This document shows, piece by piece, positions 21,606 to 32,405 of a stretch of 64,000 nt of DNA (position 1 is its first letter; each line of letters starts with the position of its first letter). The translations under genes and the position numbers were made by a program. Origin of the DNA: Chloranthus sessilifolius (Eukaryota; Streptophyta; Magnoliopsida; Chloranthales; Chloranthaceae); assembly GCA_021018995.1 (NCBI GenBank), contig CM037584.1:147391317-147455316 (forward strand), read 5' to 3'. The notes beneath the pieces were generated by a model. It made no database searches, was not told the origin of the DNA, and was given only the letters and a program-made list of their open reading frames with translations.

Positions 21606-22688
21606 TGATGCGGGAACTTACTACATGCAATGTTAGGGCTGAGATTAGGAGTAAAATTAATTTGATCAATTAAAAATAATAATTTCTCATAACAAATTAC
21701 CACGAAAAATCCCATAAATCAATTAGGTGATTTAATTTCGGCCCAAAATAGCGTTACTTTCGTGTACGTTCCCTATCGCGGATCTAGAAGACTAGGGTTC
21801 TTATGAACGGCTAGATCTCCGATAGTTTTAGGGCGTCGAACGAACTCGCAAGCGGGTTCTTTCGATACCAAACGAAAATAGAAAGCTAATAAAATTAATG
21901 GTGAATAAAATATTGATTTAGGGCTTTTATGAGATCAATAAAATAATTAGGATTACGCTACTTACACAAACCGTAGATCTAAAGAAGATAGAGATGGAAG
22001 AAGAGTTGGCCTCGCACCAAACCGTAAGCGGGAATCGAAGAATCGCTCTCCGTTTTGAGAGAATCACACCCTTACGAAAGTTTAGAACTCTCAATTTTGC
22101 ATAAGCAATGTTCATTAACCAAAAACTAATAATAAAAGTGTTTACAAGCCTATAAATAGGCTAGCCAATGCATAAAATTAGAAATCCTATTATAACTCTA
22201 ATTCCTAATTCAAATAAAAGAAATATCCTAATTCTTCTAAACAATAAAGTCCTAAACAATAAGGAAACTAATCATATTTCTAATAAAAGAAACAACTCTT
22301 ACTTTCTAAAATAAAATAATAAAAGAGACTAATCCTAATTCAATTAGGATTCTTGAAATTCGTCACTTTATGTGCAGCCTCTGAAAACTGACCATAACTT
22401 CTTCAATATTTGTCGGAATTGCACGTTTTTTGGCTCGTTGGAAAGCTACTTCGATAAGCTTTCAAATACGATCAATTTCGCATCAATCCAACTTCGTTTG
22501 ACACTTCAAAATAGGCCAAACATAAAAATGACGGGATTGAAAGTTAAAGACCCTAATAAATTTTGGATTTTTTTCTTTTTGATCAAACGGGTCTTTTTTT
22601 TTTTTAAACCCATTCGTGGGTCCACTTTCTCTCTTGACATCTCTTTATTCGATCACGATTCAAACAGGCGGATCTAAAATACGCATCA
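21606..22688 (-). repeat. 5' LTR of element C
   Basis: Plus-strand ends TGATGCGGGA...ACGCATCA; 1,083 bp, partner of 18060-19141, adjacent to the primer-binding site and so the 5' LTR of a minus-strand element. Confidence 0.95.
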
Positions 22689-22693
22689 CTCTT
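22689..22693. other. Right target duplication of element C
   Basis: CTCTT, identical to 18055-18059. Confidence 0.93.
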
Positions 22694-22754
22694 CTTCAAT
22701 CAACTAATGGATGTTCAATGGCATTGACTCTCTCTCGAGCATTGACCATAAAGC

Positions 22755-23471
22755 ATAGTCACAAAGTCGGGAGTCGACGATAAATCGGCAAGGGTGTAAG
22801 TCAGGAAAAATCGGCAAAAATCAGTCAAAGTCAGGAAAAACCAAGGAAAATTAAAAAATAAATAAAAACAAATAGCATTATATACTTCAAGTAAAAAACC
22901 GTTGACTGCCACACAACTGATCTTCAATCTCAGATCATAGGAATACCATCAGATGATATGCCCATGATCTCAAGATCAGTTGTGTGGAAGATTGGAATAA
23001 AATACGACCTCCCTTGTCCAATTCAAAGCAGTCAACAATTTTCATCTTCACTTAATGGGGGGTTTTCAGCATTTGGTGGGGGGGTGAGGAGCAAGAAGGA
23101 AAATAAAGTGAAGAAGAAACAAGAAACAGTGGAAGGGAGAAGAAAAGAAAAAATAATAATACGAAGAAGAAAGAAAAAAAGAAGGGGGAAAAAAACGAAT
23201 TACCGGAGTTTTGGTGGCCGTTGGGCGTAGTTAGGGCAAAGAGGAGTTAGAACAGAAAGAGAGGAGGTTATGGGGATAGAGCGTTGGGTCAGAGACGTAA
23301 GTTAGAAAAGAAACCGAAAAAGGACAAATAAAAAAAAATTAAACATCATAAAAATCACCGACTTTTGGCTGAGTAGCTGACTCAGCTGAATAATCAGCGA
23401 CCATATAGCCTTAACCCCAAGTCGGTGACTTTGTCTGAATTTTTGAAAAAGTCACCGACTTTTGTGACTAT
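22755..23471. mobile_element. Terminal-inverted-repeat element in the LINE, possibly Mutator-like
   Basis: Termini ATAGTCACAAAGTCGG (22755-22770) and the inverse of ATAGTCACAAAAGTCGG (23455-23471). Subterminal GTCGG/GTCACCGACT motifs repeat on both sides. The interior has a purine-rich block (23080-23300) and no transposase. It interrupts LINE ORF2 between codons for KNIKVFF and MVNAR. Flanking sequences ccataaagc and cctataaag look like an imperfect 9-bp duplication, the size typical of Mutator elements, but this is not exact, so the superfamily is uncertain. Confidence 0.75.
22890..23046. mobile_element. MITE fragment (family M) inside the TIR element
   Basis: gttgactgc (about 22901) and gcagtcaac (about 23034) are inverted, and ccacacaactgatctt / agatcagttgtgtgg form an inner inverted pair. 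The right half (atgatctcaagatcag... to the cagtcaacaattttc end) follows the right half of the MITE at 29479-29810 motif by motif. Confidence 0.6.
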
Positions 23472-24420
23472 CCTATAAAGTGAAAAAAACCTTTATATTT
23501 TTATGCCCCTCCTTCAGCCACCCAACATTAAATTTTTTGTCTGAACAAAAATCTTCATTTAATTTTTGTTCAAGGTCTCTTAAGCACAGAACCCTCCTAT
23601 TACGATCATCACTAAACATCAAACCCTTCTCTTTTAGATCCGGTTCTTGGAATTTTTCCAAAATCTCCTTTGAGTTTAGCACTAACAACTCCAAACACAT
23701 TCTTATTCCATTTTTTCAACTCAGCCTTGAGCAACTTGAGTTTCACAGCAAAGGGTCTTTGCACATTACTCCTAAGACATCAAGAGAACCACTAAGAACA
23801 AACCAGGGCATCATAACTTCCATTTTCATGCACATATTCTACAATATGAACAGGCAAGCCCAACCCACAGTATCAGATACCAAATCATAATTGGCACACT
23901 ATCAAACACAAGTCTGGGAAGAGTCAACAAAAGAAGATTCAGAAGGGGGAGCTTCCACTCCTTATTGCAGACAAAACAGGCCAGCTAAGGCATAGAAGAC
24001 ACCTGTGCCCATTTGACCAAGTAAATTCAGCATCCCCCGTCGGGATATCCACCATTTCACATCTCCTCGAGAACTTTTGGAAACATCTTACACATCTATC
24101 AACTCAGCAGCCTCCACTCTCAATGCAAAACTCGACCACATTAAAGTCTCCCCTCATGAACATGGTAGACCCCAATTGCCACATAATCGTCCTCAGCTCC
24201 ATCCAGAAACTTCCCCTCTCCCTAGGATCATTTGGTCCATATATAAACGGAAGACCCTGCGCAAAATCCTTAACCCAATCTTTGAATTTAATGGAACAGA
24301 AGAGCGACCCACCAATGTATCAGGGTCCTAGGCTACCAGTATTGTCCCTACTTCCCAATGGCACCTTACACCTCCAACACAATCCCTAGAAGGAATCACC
24401 TTAAAAACTAATCGAACATT
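23472..24420 (-). pseudogene. LINE ORF2, endonuclease and connector
   Basis: Apurinic/apyrimidinic-type endonuclease of an L1 LINE, which nicks the target DNA. Readable minus-strand blocks: GSLFCSIKFKDWVKDFAQG then FIYGPNDPRERGSFWMEL (about 24210-24320), MRGDFNVVEF (about 24140) and DAEFTWSNGHR (about 24010), all in the family order. A connector follows (23473-23700) with RDLEQKLNEDF and WLKEGHKN just before the inserted TIR element. Stops occur near 24090 and 23900. No intact product. Confidence 0.82.
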
Positions 24421-25730
24421 TTCCAGCATCACAGTTAGTTTCTTACAAAGTTATCAAAGAGCACCCTCTAGATTTAAGAAAATTCCTGACTGCCACACAT
24501 TATCACTGTCACTCAAACTCTTTAAATTCCAATAAACTAAATGATAAACAGGGTATACCCAGAAACCAAGAACACTCTAAGAAAACTAAATGATAAACAT
24601 ATTCCAAGCTACAGGATAAACAGTATATACCCAGAAACCTAGAACACTGTAACCTACAACACCCCTTTACCCCTGCCCTCTCTGGTCTCATAGTTCCTCT
24701 TTGATTTCGAACTGTTAAATTCCCTTTGCCCTTCCTCCCTCCATCTCCCTTCCAGTGAGATAAACAGCTTATCCAGGTCAATGGGATTTATATAGAAAAA
24801 TAACCCAGCCATCACTCCAACCTTTAGAATGTCCCGAGCAAGCATTTCCTCAAGTGATGGAAATCAACCACCCTAGTCTCGATAGCCTAGTCATCAAACA
24901 ATTCTCCGAGCAGCTCAAAACTCCCCTCACGGTCCTTCTAATCTACACTATCTAAACAACAGATCTTCATCCAACATTTCCAGAGATTCTTTATCATCAT
25001 ACCATTCTCTACCCAGTTTCATGAAAAATCAGTCTTCCTTCTCTCTCTCACACAACACAGTCTGAACCCTTAGAGTTGTATTCCCTCACAGTCCAAACCT
25101 GCTAATGTGCACTATCTAAACAACAGATGTTCATCTAACATTTCCAGAGATTGTTTATAGCCATAAGATCCTCAACCAACCTCACTTTCATGAACAATCA
25201 ATCTCCCTTGTCCCTTCTATCCAGTAAAACTGTGTGAAACACCGTTAAATCTACAAAGCATATCCCTGCCACTGCCAAAGCAGTCACAATATCTCTCAAC
25301 CAATGATCCATCCTTAAAATCAGAGATGAACTGTGCAAATCAAGCCTGACCAGATGCCAAAACAGAGAATGGGACAAAGATTTAAGCATGCAGACAAATG
25401 ACACTACAATAGAGCAATCTATCAACATTGACTTCGATGTAAAATAACTTCCATACCTTCCCCAAGCCAGCATGAATTGATAATAGTATACGGATAGCTT
25501 GAGGACTCCAGATAGCTTAGAAGTTACCATCTCAATGTTTTGCGACTCAAACCAACCCCATCCAGGTAACCCAACTGCCACTGAAGAAGACATTGGAGCA
25601 GGCACTACCGATGATACAGATGAGTCAAAGCCCATAGGTCGTTGTACTAGAAGCAATAAAAAACCAACAGGGAAGAAGAGCCGTTGAACATCACAAACAC
25701 TTCTCACGCACAACCTCAGAAGTCTTTGAT
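24421..25730 (-). other. Probable LINE 5' part; no certain ORF1
   Basis: Minus-strand frames at 24509-24845 and 25198-25713 are open but show no recognisable domain (no zinc knuckle seen). Two direct copies of a ~95-bp segment with core cactatctaaacaacagat lie at about 24945-25045 and 25109-25200. Assignment to the LINE is by position only. Confidence 0.35.
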
Positions 25731-26409
25731 AGCTTATTATGCAGGAGGGTCACATGGCCAGTCCCAAGCCTCATTAAAATCTAATTTTATGTCAGTTTGG
25801 GTGCTATAATACCCAATCCAAAATTGAAAGTGGCCCTAACAACACCTGCTAGATGCAAGTTCGTGGGGACAACAGCTGACCCCTCTCAGAGAAATACATG
25901 TGTCTCCCTCTAGAGCATCCACCTCATCCCCACTCAACCATTCATCTCTAACAACCCATCCACCCAAACCCTCAATCACTCACTATCACTAGGTACTGCA
26001 AAGAGCCCCCATAGCCTTTGTTCTTCCTTTTGACTCGCCAACCCGGTCAAGCCACATGGCCTCTCCACGCCCTTCGATGAGCACTATCTGCGAGACCACG
26101 AATCCCACCACAAGTTACTAAACTGCTCCTCTCCTTAGTATAAGCTCCCTACTACTGTCTGATTGGTCTTAAGGCTTTCAATACACTTTAGTACTGACAC
26201 CCAAAGATCTGTGTTGCATTGCATTCAGGGTGAGATATTCATCGTCCACCACTAGCCTTTGATCCATACTATGTGCCCTAGAGTCTCAGGAATCTTGTTC
26301 AGAAGTTTCTTTCATCATCAATGAAATTATCAATTAAAAAATAGTCAGGATTTTGATTTAGCAATCTTTTACAAAACAACCAAACGCTTCAATTCTCTAA
26401 ACATTGAGA
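25731..26409. other. No feature recognised
   Basis: Moderately AT-rich sequence without coding signal, repeat structure or RNA gene that I can identify. Confidence 0.4.
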
Positions 26410-26881
26410 CCAACTCTGACGGCAATGTTTAAATGGCTAGGCCATGACTGCCCAATCATATTCCCAGTGGTTGGCATCTTTGATCAATCCAAACCGTCCA
26501 CCTAGCTCCTCATCATTGGTTAAGGTCTCAGCAAAAAGATCATAGCAGAGGAGCAGAACCATCCAATAGATGCACTTGAATATCGACAACTAAAAAGTTA
26601 AGCACAATCTACTAATATGAGTAACCTTTTTGATGACTTGGATTGCCAACTCTGACGGCAATGTTTAAATGGCTAGGCCATGACTGTCCAATCATATTCC
26701 CAGTGGTTGGCATCGTTGATCAATCGAAGCCGTCCACCTAGCTCCTCATCATTGGTTAAGGTCTCAGCAAAAAGATCATGGCAGAGGAGCAGAACCATCC
26801 GATAGATGCACTTGAATATCGACAACTAAAAAGTTAAGCACAATCTAATATGAGTAACCTTTTTGATGACTTGGATTGCCC
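26410..26881. repeat. Tandem duplication, ~236-bp unit, two copies
   Basis: Copy 1 (26410-26645) and copy 2 (26646-26881) both start ccaactctgacggcaatg and end tgacttggattg. They differ at a few bases and by a 3-bp gap (ctactaatatg against ctaatatg). No coding content. Confidence 0.9.
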
Positions 26882-27207
26882 AATAGTTGGCACGTGGCCT
26901 AAGTGGGATGGCCATTGCCCAATCTGCGAAAGGGGCGGTCATCATTGATCCAAAAGTTTTAACTTTTCTTTCTTACCATCTCCCCCTTGATTAGACAAGG
27001 CTTTCTACAGGCAGCAGCTCCTTCATCAGGTCGTACAATTTCACAATGCGACTCTCTTGCTTCCTTTGGCACATTGTTGAATCAAAATTTGATTTTCATT
27101 ATTTATTGAATCCAAAATTGGGCCTATAGGTCAGTTGGAAGGTGAACTGTATTGCTACCATGTGGTTGCAGGTGCAATCCGAGCTTACCCATCAAATATA
27201 TGAGTAG
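26882..27207. other. No feature recognised
   Basis: Unique-looking sequence between the 236-bp duplication and the GT-rich block. No coding signal, RNA gene or repeat identified. Confidence 0.35.
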
Positions 27208-27356
27208 TTGCTCTTTATTACACTTTTTGCGTGTGTGTGTGTTTGTGTGTGTGGTGGTGGTGGTTGGTGTGTATGGGTTGGGGGGTACAGCTCTTTATTA
27301 CACTTTGTGCGTGTGTGTGTGTATGGTGGTTGGTGTGGATGGGTTGGGGGGTACAA
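27208..27356. repeat. GT-rich tandem duplication
   Basis: Two copies of a unit that reads ctctttattacacttt, a GTGTGT run, then tggttggtgt.gatgggttggggggtaca. The overlapping open frames in both strands are by-products of the GT repeat. Confidence 0.85.
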
Positions 27357-28435
27357 AACTTGAATTTCATCTTTACAAATATTGGTTTCTCCAAGAACAT
27401 ATCATCCAATCAAAATCTCAGAGTGATTATACAATTAGGTTTTGTTGGCCTTGATTCTTATCCTAATTCAATGAATCAGTTGCAAATTTCCATCCGCAAA
27501 CTAATTTGAGAAGCATAAAAAACAATCTTTTCATTAAATTTTGATCATTTTCAATATAGTTTACCTTTATCCGACGTTTTCAGGACAAGACAATCTTTTG
27601 ATCTCCAATCTAGAGTTCTTAATGAGTACAAACTCCATAAATCCTCACAATTATTTTATGTGATTAAAATTCAATTGTTTCAGTTTGAGTATATGTTTGC
27701 AAATCAAATTAGAGACATTGAATTTGATTTACTTTCCAAGATAAATGCCCCTAAGGATTTGTTTTTGCAATTATCATTCCCATTATAGAAAACCCATCAC
27801 ACGCATTGCGAACACATACGCACGTGCATATATGCGCGCCACATGCACGACGCACTAGTACTAACCTGCACACCCACGAGCATGCCCGCGGCACGAGCAC
27901 ACACCGACACGAACACACACAAGGTAAATAACTATAATAGAAATAACATAAACAGCCCTCTACCAAATAAATTGTCTTTTTATTCAAATTGATTACCCTC
28001 ATTCCTATTTTGATTTGATTACTAATTGTAAACATTATAGTAAAAGAAAAATAAATATAAAACCTGATATTTGTATGTCAACTCAACAAAGACACTAAAG
28101 GTCGCATCTGGGAACAAGGATTTGGATCTGGTCTAGGGATTTGAAATGCATGATTTTTAGTGACTTTGGATTGAAACTGAGGATTTCTAAATGCATAGTT
28201 TGGCAATTAAAGATTATCTATGAATTTGGATTTGGATTTTAGTTTGCAATACTTGCATCATACATCGATGACTATAATTTAGAAGGTAGCTATATTATGG
28301 ACCGTTGTGAAATTTTTTTTAAAGGTCAATATTAAAAAGCTTATAAACCTACTCCATAAAAAGCCTATTAAGAACATAAGTAGCAGAAATGGAAATTTTG
28401 TGAAAAACTAAAAAATGAATTCTTCTTGCTACTAG
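27357..28435. other. No gene; one alternating purine-pyrimidine stretch
   Basis: AT-rich sequence without a recognisable gene. At about 27793-27920 it contains an unusual run of CACACG, ACGCACGTGC, ATGCGCGC and similar alternating purine-pyrimidine words that could adopt Z-form DNA. The minus-strand cysteine/arginine-rich frame across it is a by-product. Confidence 0.5.
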
Positions 28436-28816
28436 TTACATGTAGTAAATCAGGGGAGTTTCTGTCTTTAGAAAACTGACTTCCAAAAACTCAATCGTCG
28501 ATTTATTACTTGCAATAATATCAGTAAAACTCGCAGGTCCTCTATCAGGCATTGCATCGGACACCTCACATGCAAACCCAGTCTCTCCACATTTCTCATA
28601 CATATCAACCAAATACCCCTTCTTGGCAATCGGAAATAAAATATGTCGGATTCTTAAAGAGAGGTTATACTGTTTTGTACACCACTCTTTGAAGTCTCTA
28701 TAAAGTAATATATATGGTCTAATGGCAAGACACATGAAAATAGATAGGTACTTCATCTCAACCCTAAGTTTATAACTTATCGGCTTTGAGGCTCTTGTTT
28801 CGGGTTTCATCCACAC
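28436..28816 (-). pseudogene. PPR-protein gene fragment
   Basis: Minus-strand frame with a recognisable pentatricopeptide-repeat segment: LVDMYEKCGETGFACEVSD followed by AMPDRGPASFTDIIA (about 28500-28610), matching the family pattern L-V-D-M-Y-x-K-C-G ... F-D-x-M-P-x-R-D. PPR proteins bind organelle RNA. Only about one repeat is readable; the flanking part shows no further repeats and no organelle targeting sequence, and the upstream sequence has no good start. It is a relic of a host gene or a captured fragment. Confidence 0.6.
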
Positions 28817-29478
28817 ATGGTTCTAACGTATCGGCAGTTTCCGTTGAGACCTCCTCCAGTTCTACCGTGCAGTCGCCTCTCGTCTCTCACACCCATATTC
28901 TTTTTCTCTCTTCCATCAAAAACCTCGCTTCCTCACCAATACAAACCAACACAAGCCTTTGTATTTGTCACATACTCTTTAATTGCAACTTGCAACTGCT
29001 TTGTTCCTCCCAAATCACCTCTATCGATGGGTTCTCAATGCATGATCCTGCTAAAAAAAGTGAAATTGATGATAGGTTCTTCAAGAGATTGTGACTGGGG
29101 GACCACTCTGGTTCGAACATTCATGTCGGATGGGAGTCAATGGAGATTGGACAATTGGGAATCGGAAGAAGGCAGTGAGAATTCTACTCGAACTGTGGTG
29201 GATGTGGGAGCTGGTTTCGAATAACGCCGCAGCCTTCTCTTTCAACAATTGACTGCATTGAATTATATAATAGAGGTTATGCTTTTCGCAAATTTTTTGC
29301 GCCAAAGATCATAGCCTTCAAATCAGACGACTTAGATAGCGTTTTCAAATGGCACAGCTCCACAAAAATACCAAGTCTTTCTATCATGTGCAAGTAAAAG
29401 ACTTCTCTTATAGTCCTCTTTTTACCAATACCTCTATTCGTGCCTACAAAATTACTAAGAGTGCCAACGTCTCAATCC
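28817..29478. other. No feature recognised
   Basis: Open frames on the + strand (28786-29224) have no recognisable domain. Purine/pyrimidine composition and the position beside the PPR relic suggest decayed gene flank, but nothing can be assigned. Confidence 0.3.
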
Positions 29479-29810
29479 CACTGAAACCCATTGATTGCTT
29501 GGAATCAGATGATGGAGATCATTTTTCACCCCAATTTTATGCACAAAGGATCTTTAGACCATGAGCGCGTACCATCAGACGGTCAGTTGTTTATTCCACA
29601 TGGCAAAGATCCCAAAAAAGTGGCCTTAAACCACATGGCACACATCACGCTCAAGCGTGACTTTAAGGCCATTATTTTGGGATATATGCCACGTGGAATA
29701 AAAAATTAACCGTATGATGGTGAGAGCACTGTCTCAAGATCCATTGTGTAGAAGTTTGGGGTGAAAACGATCTCCATCATCAGACTGCAAGTAGTCAATA
29801 GGTTTCAGTG
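29479..29810. mobile_element. MITE, family M (best-preserved copy)
   Basis: 332 bp with long inverted ends: left cactgaaacccattgattg... followed by gatgatggagatc, right the inverse beginning cactgaaacctattgac. The ends agree over about 40 bases with some changes. Internal motifs ccatcag.cggtcag and tattccacatgg are themselves inverted (attccacatgg / ccacgtggaat). No coding capacity. A target duplication is not clear. Relatives lie at 31889-32154, 35067-37767 (split), 22890-23046 and probably 3790-3880. Confidence 0.8.
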
Positions 29811-29886
29811 CCCAAGACTCCCTTAGTAATCATGTTAGGTGCAAACAGAGGTACCCTTACCGATAGTAACTAGTGGGTGGGCCATG

Positions 29887-29887
<1 letters not shown>

Positions 29888-29928
<41 letters not shown>
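29888..29928. repeat. (GA)n microsatellite
   Basis: About 20 GA units in a row. Confidence 0.95.
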
Positions 29929-29931
<3 letters not shown>

Positions 29932-31559
29932 TGATTTTATAGGAACGAGAGATTTGAGGGAGCGAAAAAAAAGGCCTAACCCGATATGCCATATCTAACA
30001 ATCTGTACCATTATTTGCAACCCTAGATTGTTTTTGTAAACTATGATTGCAAATAAAGATACCTTTAGTGATAAAAGATTTTTGTTTTAAAAAGAGGAGG
30101 CCGGTAAAATAGGGGATAAAGAGGGCCACATGACCAGCCTAAGGCATTTCAAAACCCATACCCAAGGAAGCACTAAAAGGAAGGGGATACAGACAAAAAG
30201 ATGACTAGGAGAAGAAAAAATAAATGTGACAATACTGTTAGAGAAAAGAAACTTAATTGAGAGATGTTCCACATCCTCTTACACAGTTTCTATTAATATG
30301 TGATGCAGGACGGTAACCCTAAAATGCGTGAATATGATTTTGATACGGATTTGGCCGAAATTAAATAAAATTAATTCAAGTTTAATCTCAAAATTAACTC
30401 GATACCTTCGGGTTTAGAGAATTCTGGTAGGTAAATCACGCGAGATCCGAATAGAGTGTCCAATCCAATGCGCAAGTACTTTCAAATTTGAGGCGAGATC
30501 GGCCTAGAGATAGAACTCTGGCTTTTCCAGGCTTGGGCGTTCGTCTTCGATCTGATGTAGGTTCACGGGCTCAAACTAGGGCTGTGAAATAGATTTATGG
30601 TGTTGTAATAGGCTTATGATTTCGAAAAGGGCTTTAGCACTGATCGATTTAGGGTTCAAAAGGGGTTTAGGATTTTGGGATCAAAATCAATAGATTAAGA
30701 TTTAGAAAACAAGCAGGGATCAATAAGGTAAAAGATTAAAGAAAACAGTGATAGAAAAGATAAAATAGCTTTTGGGAATCATTTCCTTGGCCTCACACCA
30801 AACTCATCTCAGGCAGAAGAATATTCAAGCATAAAAGCATTCAAATATTCAAAATCTAATTAAATTGTCTTTACAAGCCTCCTTATATAGGCCACCAAAG
30901 TAAAACTCGAAATTAAGAGTCCTAATAATAATAATAATAAAAGACTAAAAAAGAAAATTTTCGCAAAATTTAGAAATCCTGTCGCGACGCCCACAGACGT
31001 TAGTAGTGCCCCACGGACATCCATGACTTACGGACAGTGGGGGGTCAAAATCACGGACGTCCAACACTATTCATCACGGATGTCCGTGACACTATTCACC
31101 CAAAAAAAAAATTCCTTGAAGCTGAAAATTATGTTGCGGCCCAACTCCAATGCTCTCGATCTTGACGTCCCCCGTCAATATGCCACCTATGTGCACCAAA
31201 ATAACGCAAATACAACATAAGTTCTTTTTTTTCTACATGATAGGGATATCTATCGTAGACCATCTATTGATAAGATCTTCATATTGACTTTTTATATGAC
31301 CAATCCTCTACCCTATAGCATTTTTCTCTATTCACAGTTTCACACAAGCTAAAACTTTGAAAAACTTGTGAGTCTCATTGCTAGAACACAAGCACAAGAT
31401 AAATTAGCTATATTACTGACAATAAAATTACATAATATTGCTCAAAACTCTCATCGGTGTAATTAAAGTTGCACCTAGGAGTCCACCTTAGACCTCAGTC
31501 GTGCAAACACAGGTCCTGAACTTGCTTCTATTTCGAAGCGACTAAATGCCAAGTGAGTC
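29929..31559. other. Unassigned; possible LTR-type sequence from about 30301
   Basis: From TGATGCAGGACGG (30301) the sequence has the AT-rich, leader-like character of the gypsy LTRs in this window, with a promoter-like ccttatataggcc at about 30881. Short direct motifs around acggacatcc/acggatgtcc occur at 31010-31085. I see no partner copy, primer site or coding domain, so I leave it unassigned. Confidence 0.35.
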
Positions 31560-31683
31560 GAGGCACAGTGTTCCTAAAGTCAATGGGCGAGTTCAAGTGA
31601 CTGGGTGGATTTTCAGGCGGATCGGGCCGGGCGGTGAGGCGCCTAGGCAGGCGCCCCAAGATCCAGGCGGTCCCGAAGTATAT

Positions 31684-31925
31684 ATATATGTGTGTGTGTG
31701 TGTGTGTGCACCCAAGAACACCAACATTTTTCTTGGGTACCTCTGTTTGCACCCACGTTAGAGACACCTTGAAAATCATTAATTGCTTCGAATCAGATGA
31801 TTTTATATATATACATGTGTGTGTGTGCACCCAAGAACACCCACATTTTTCTTGGGTACCTCTGTTTGCACCCACGTTAAAGAGACCTTGAAAACCATTA
31901 ATTGCTTCGAATCAGATGATGGTGA
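31684..31925. repeat. Local tandem duplication, ~119-bp unit
   Basis: Each unit holds a TA/TG run, gcacccaagaacacc, the inverted ttcttgggtacctctg, and the first ~30 bases of the family M MITE (ttgcttcgaatcagatgat). The first unit ends in a truncated MITE end, the second in the full MITE at 31889. Confidence 0.85.
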
Positions 31926-32154
31926 TCTTGTTTCAGCCCAATATCCCACACACTAGATCTTGAGATCATGGCGCACTAATCATATGATACACATGACGCT
32001 TAAACGTGATTGCGTAAGTTTAGGGTCATTTTCTGTGTATCTGTGACACATGGAATAAAAAACTGACGGTCTGATAGATGTAAGATCTATTATGTGAAAT
32101 ATCAGGGTGAAACACGACCTCCGTCATCTGATTTGACGTCATTAATGGTCTTCA
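31889..32154. mobile_element. MITE, family M, second copy
   Basis: Ends tgaaaaccattaattgcttc and the inverse of tgaagaccattaatgacgtc; then gatgatggtgatc / gacctccgtcatc. The interior follows the 29479-29810 copy (cacatggaata, tgacggtctgat). No clear target duplication. Confidence 0.75.
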
Positions 32155-32405
32155 CATGTCACATGTCCCTAAAATACCAAATCTCTCTTTAAATCGGTGC
32201 AAGGGCCAACTACCCGAGTGCAAAGGCCCTTCTAAAATCTGTCAAGTAATGGCTCCCGGGGGAAAAAAAAAAGGGTGGCCGCCCGGGGTGGCTTGGGCCG
32301 CACCCCAAATCTGGTCCGCCTGAAAGGGCACCCCAGCCTAAATCGGGGCGCCTAGGGGCCCGAACCGCTTTGGCGGCCGCCCCAGGCGACTTTAAGAATA
32401 GTGCC

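Larger units (their letters stand above)
18060..22688 (-). mobile_element. Complete LTR retrotransposon C (4.6 kb), inserted in the LINE
   Basis: Minus-strand Ty3/gypsy derivative with two near-identical LTRs (18060-19141 and 21606-22688), TG...CA ends, a primer-binding site next to the right (5') LTR, a polypurine tract next to the left (3') LTR and a perfect 5-bp duplication CTCTT. The interior (about 2.46 kb) keeps a gag remnant and the integrase C-terminus with a chromodomain but has no reverse transcriptase, RNase H or integrase core. It is therefore a non-autonomous deletion derivative that could only move with help from a full relative such as element A (same LTR family). It splits a LINE, so it is younger than the LINE. 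Confidence 0.95.
16740..24420 (-). mobile_element. L1-type LINE split by two later insertions
   Basis: One minus-strand non-LTR retrotransposon whose ORF2 can be followed across two interruptions. The endonuclease and connector lie at 23472-24420, a short piece at 22689-22754, and the reverse transcriptase plus C-terminal part at 16740-18059. At each junction the LINE reading continues: WLKEGHKN (before the TIR element) to MVNARERVNAIE (after it), and HPLVD (before the LTR element) to VVDGEELNLK (after it). Several stops and frameshifts and a mutated RT motif make it dead. Boundaries of the 5' and 3' ends are approximate. Confidence 0.85.
31560..32405. mobile_element. GC-rich-ended inverted-repeat element with a MITE inside
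   Basis: The left end (gaggcacagtgttcctaaagtc) and right end (gactttaagaatagtgccgaggc) are imperfect inverted repeats of ~20 bases, each next to a GC-rich block with GGCGCC, GGCCGCC and GCCTAGG words (31610-31670, 32250-32390). No coding sequence. A family M MITE (31889-32154) and a local duplication lie inside. Boundaries are approximate and no target duplication was verified. Confidence 0.5.

Noticed and set aside
22689..22930. Apparent small protein spanning the TIR element end (MKISCVAVNGF...)
   Set aside because: It joins unrelated frames of the LINE and the TIR element.
25198..25713. 171-residue minus frame as a membrane protein gene
   Set aside because: Composition is serine/valine-rich but there is no family match and it lies in the presumed LINE 5' region; no independent support.
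27152..27509. Frames with VCVCVVVV or HTHTH runs
   Set aside because: Products of the GT/CA repeat.
28817..29224. 135-residue + frame opposite the PPR relic
   Set aside because: No domain, no homology recognised; probably chance.
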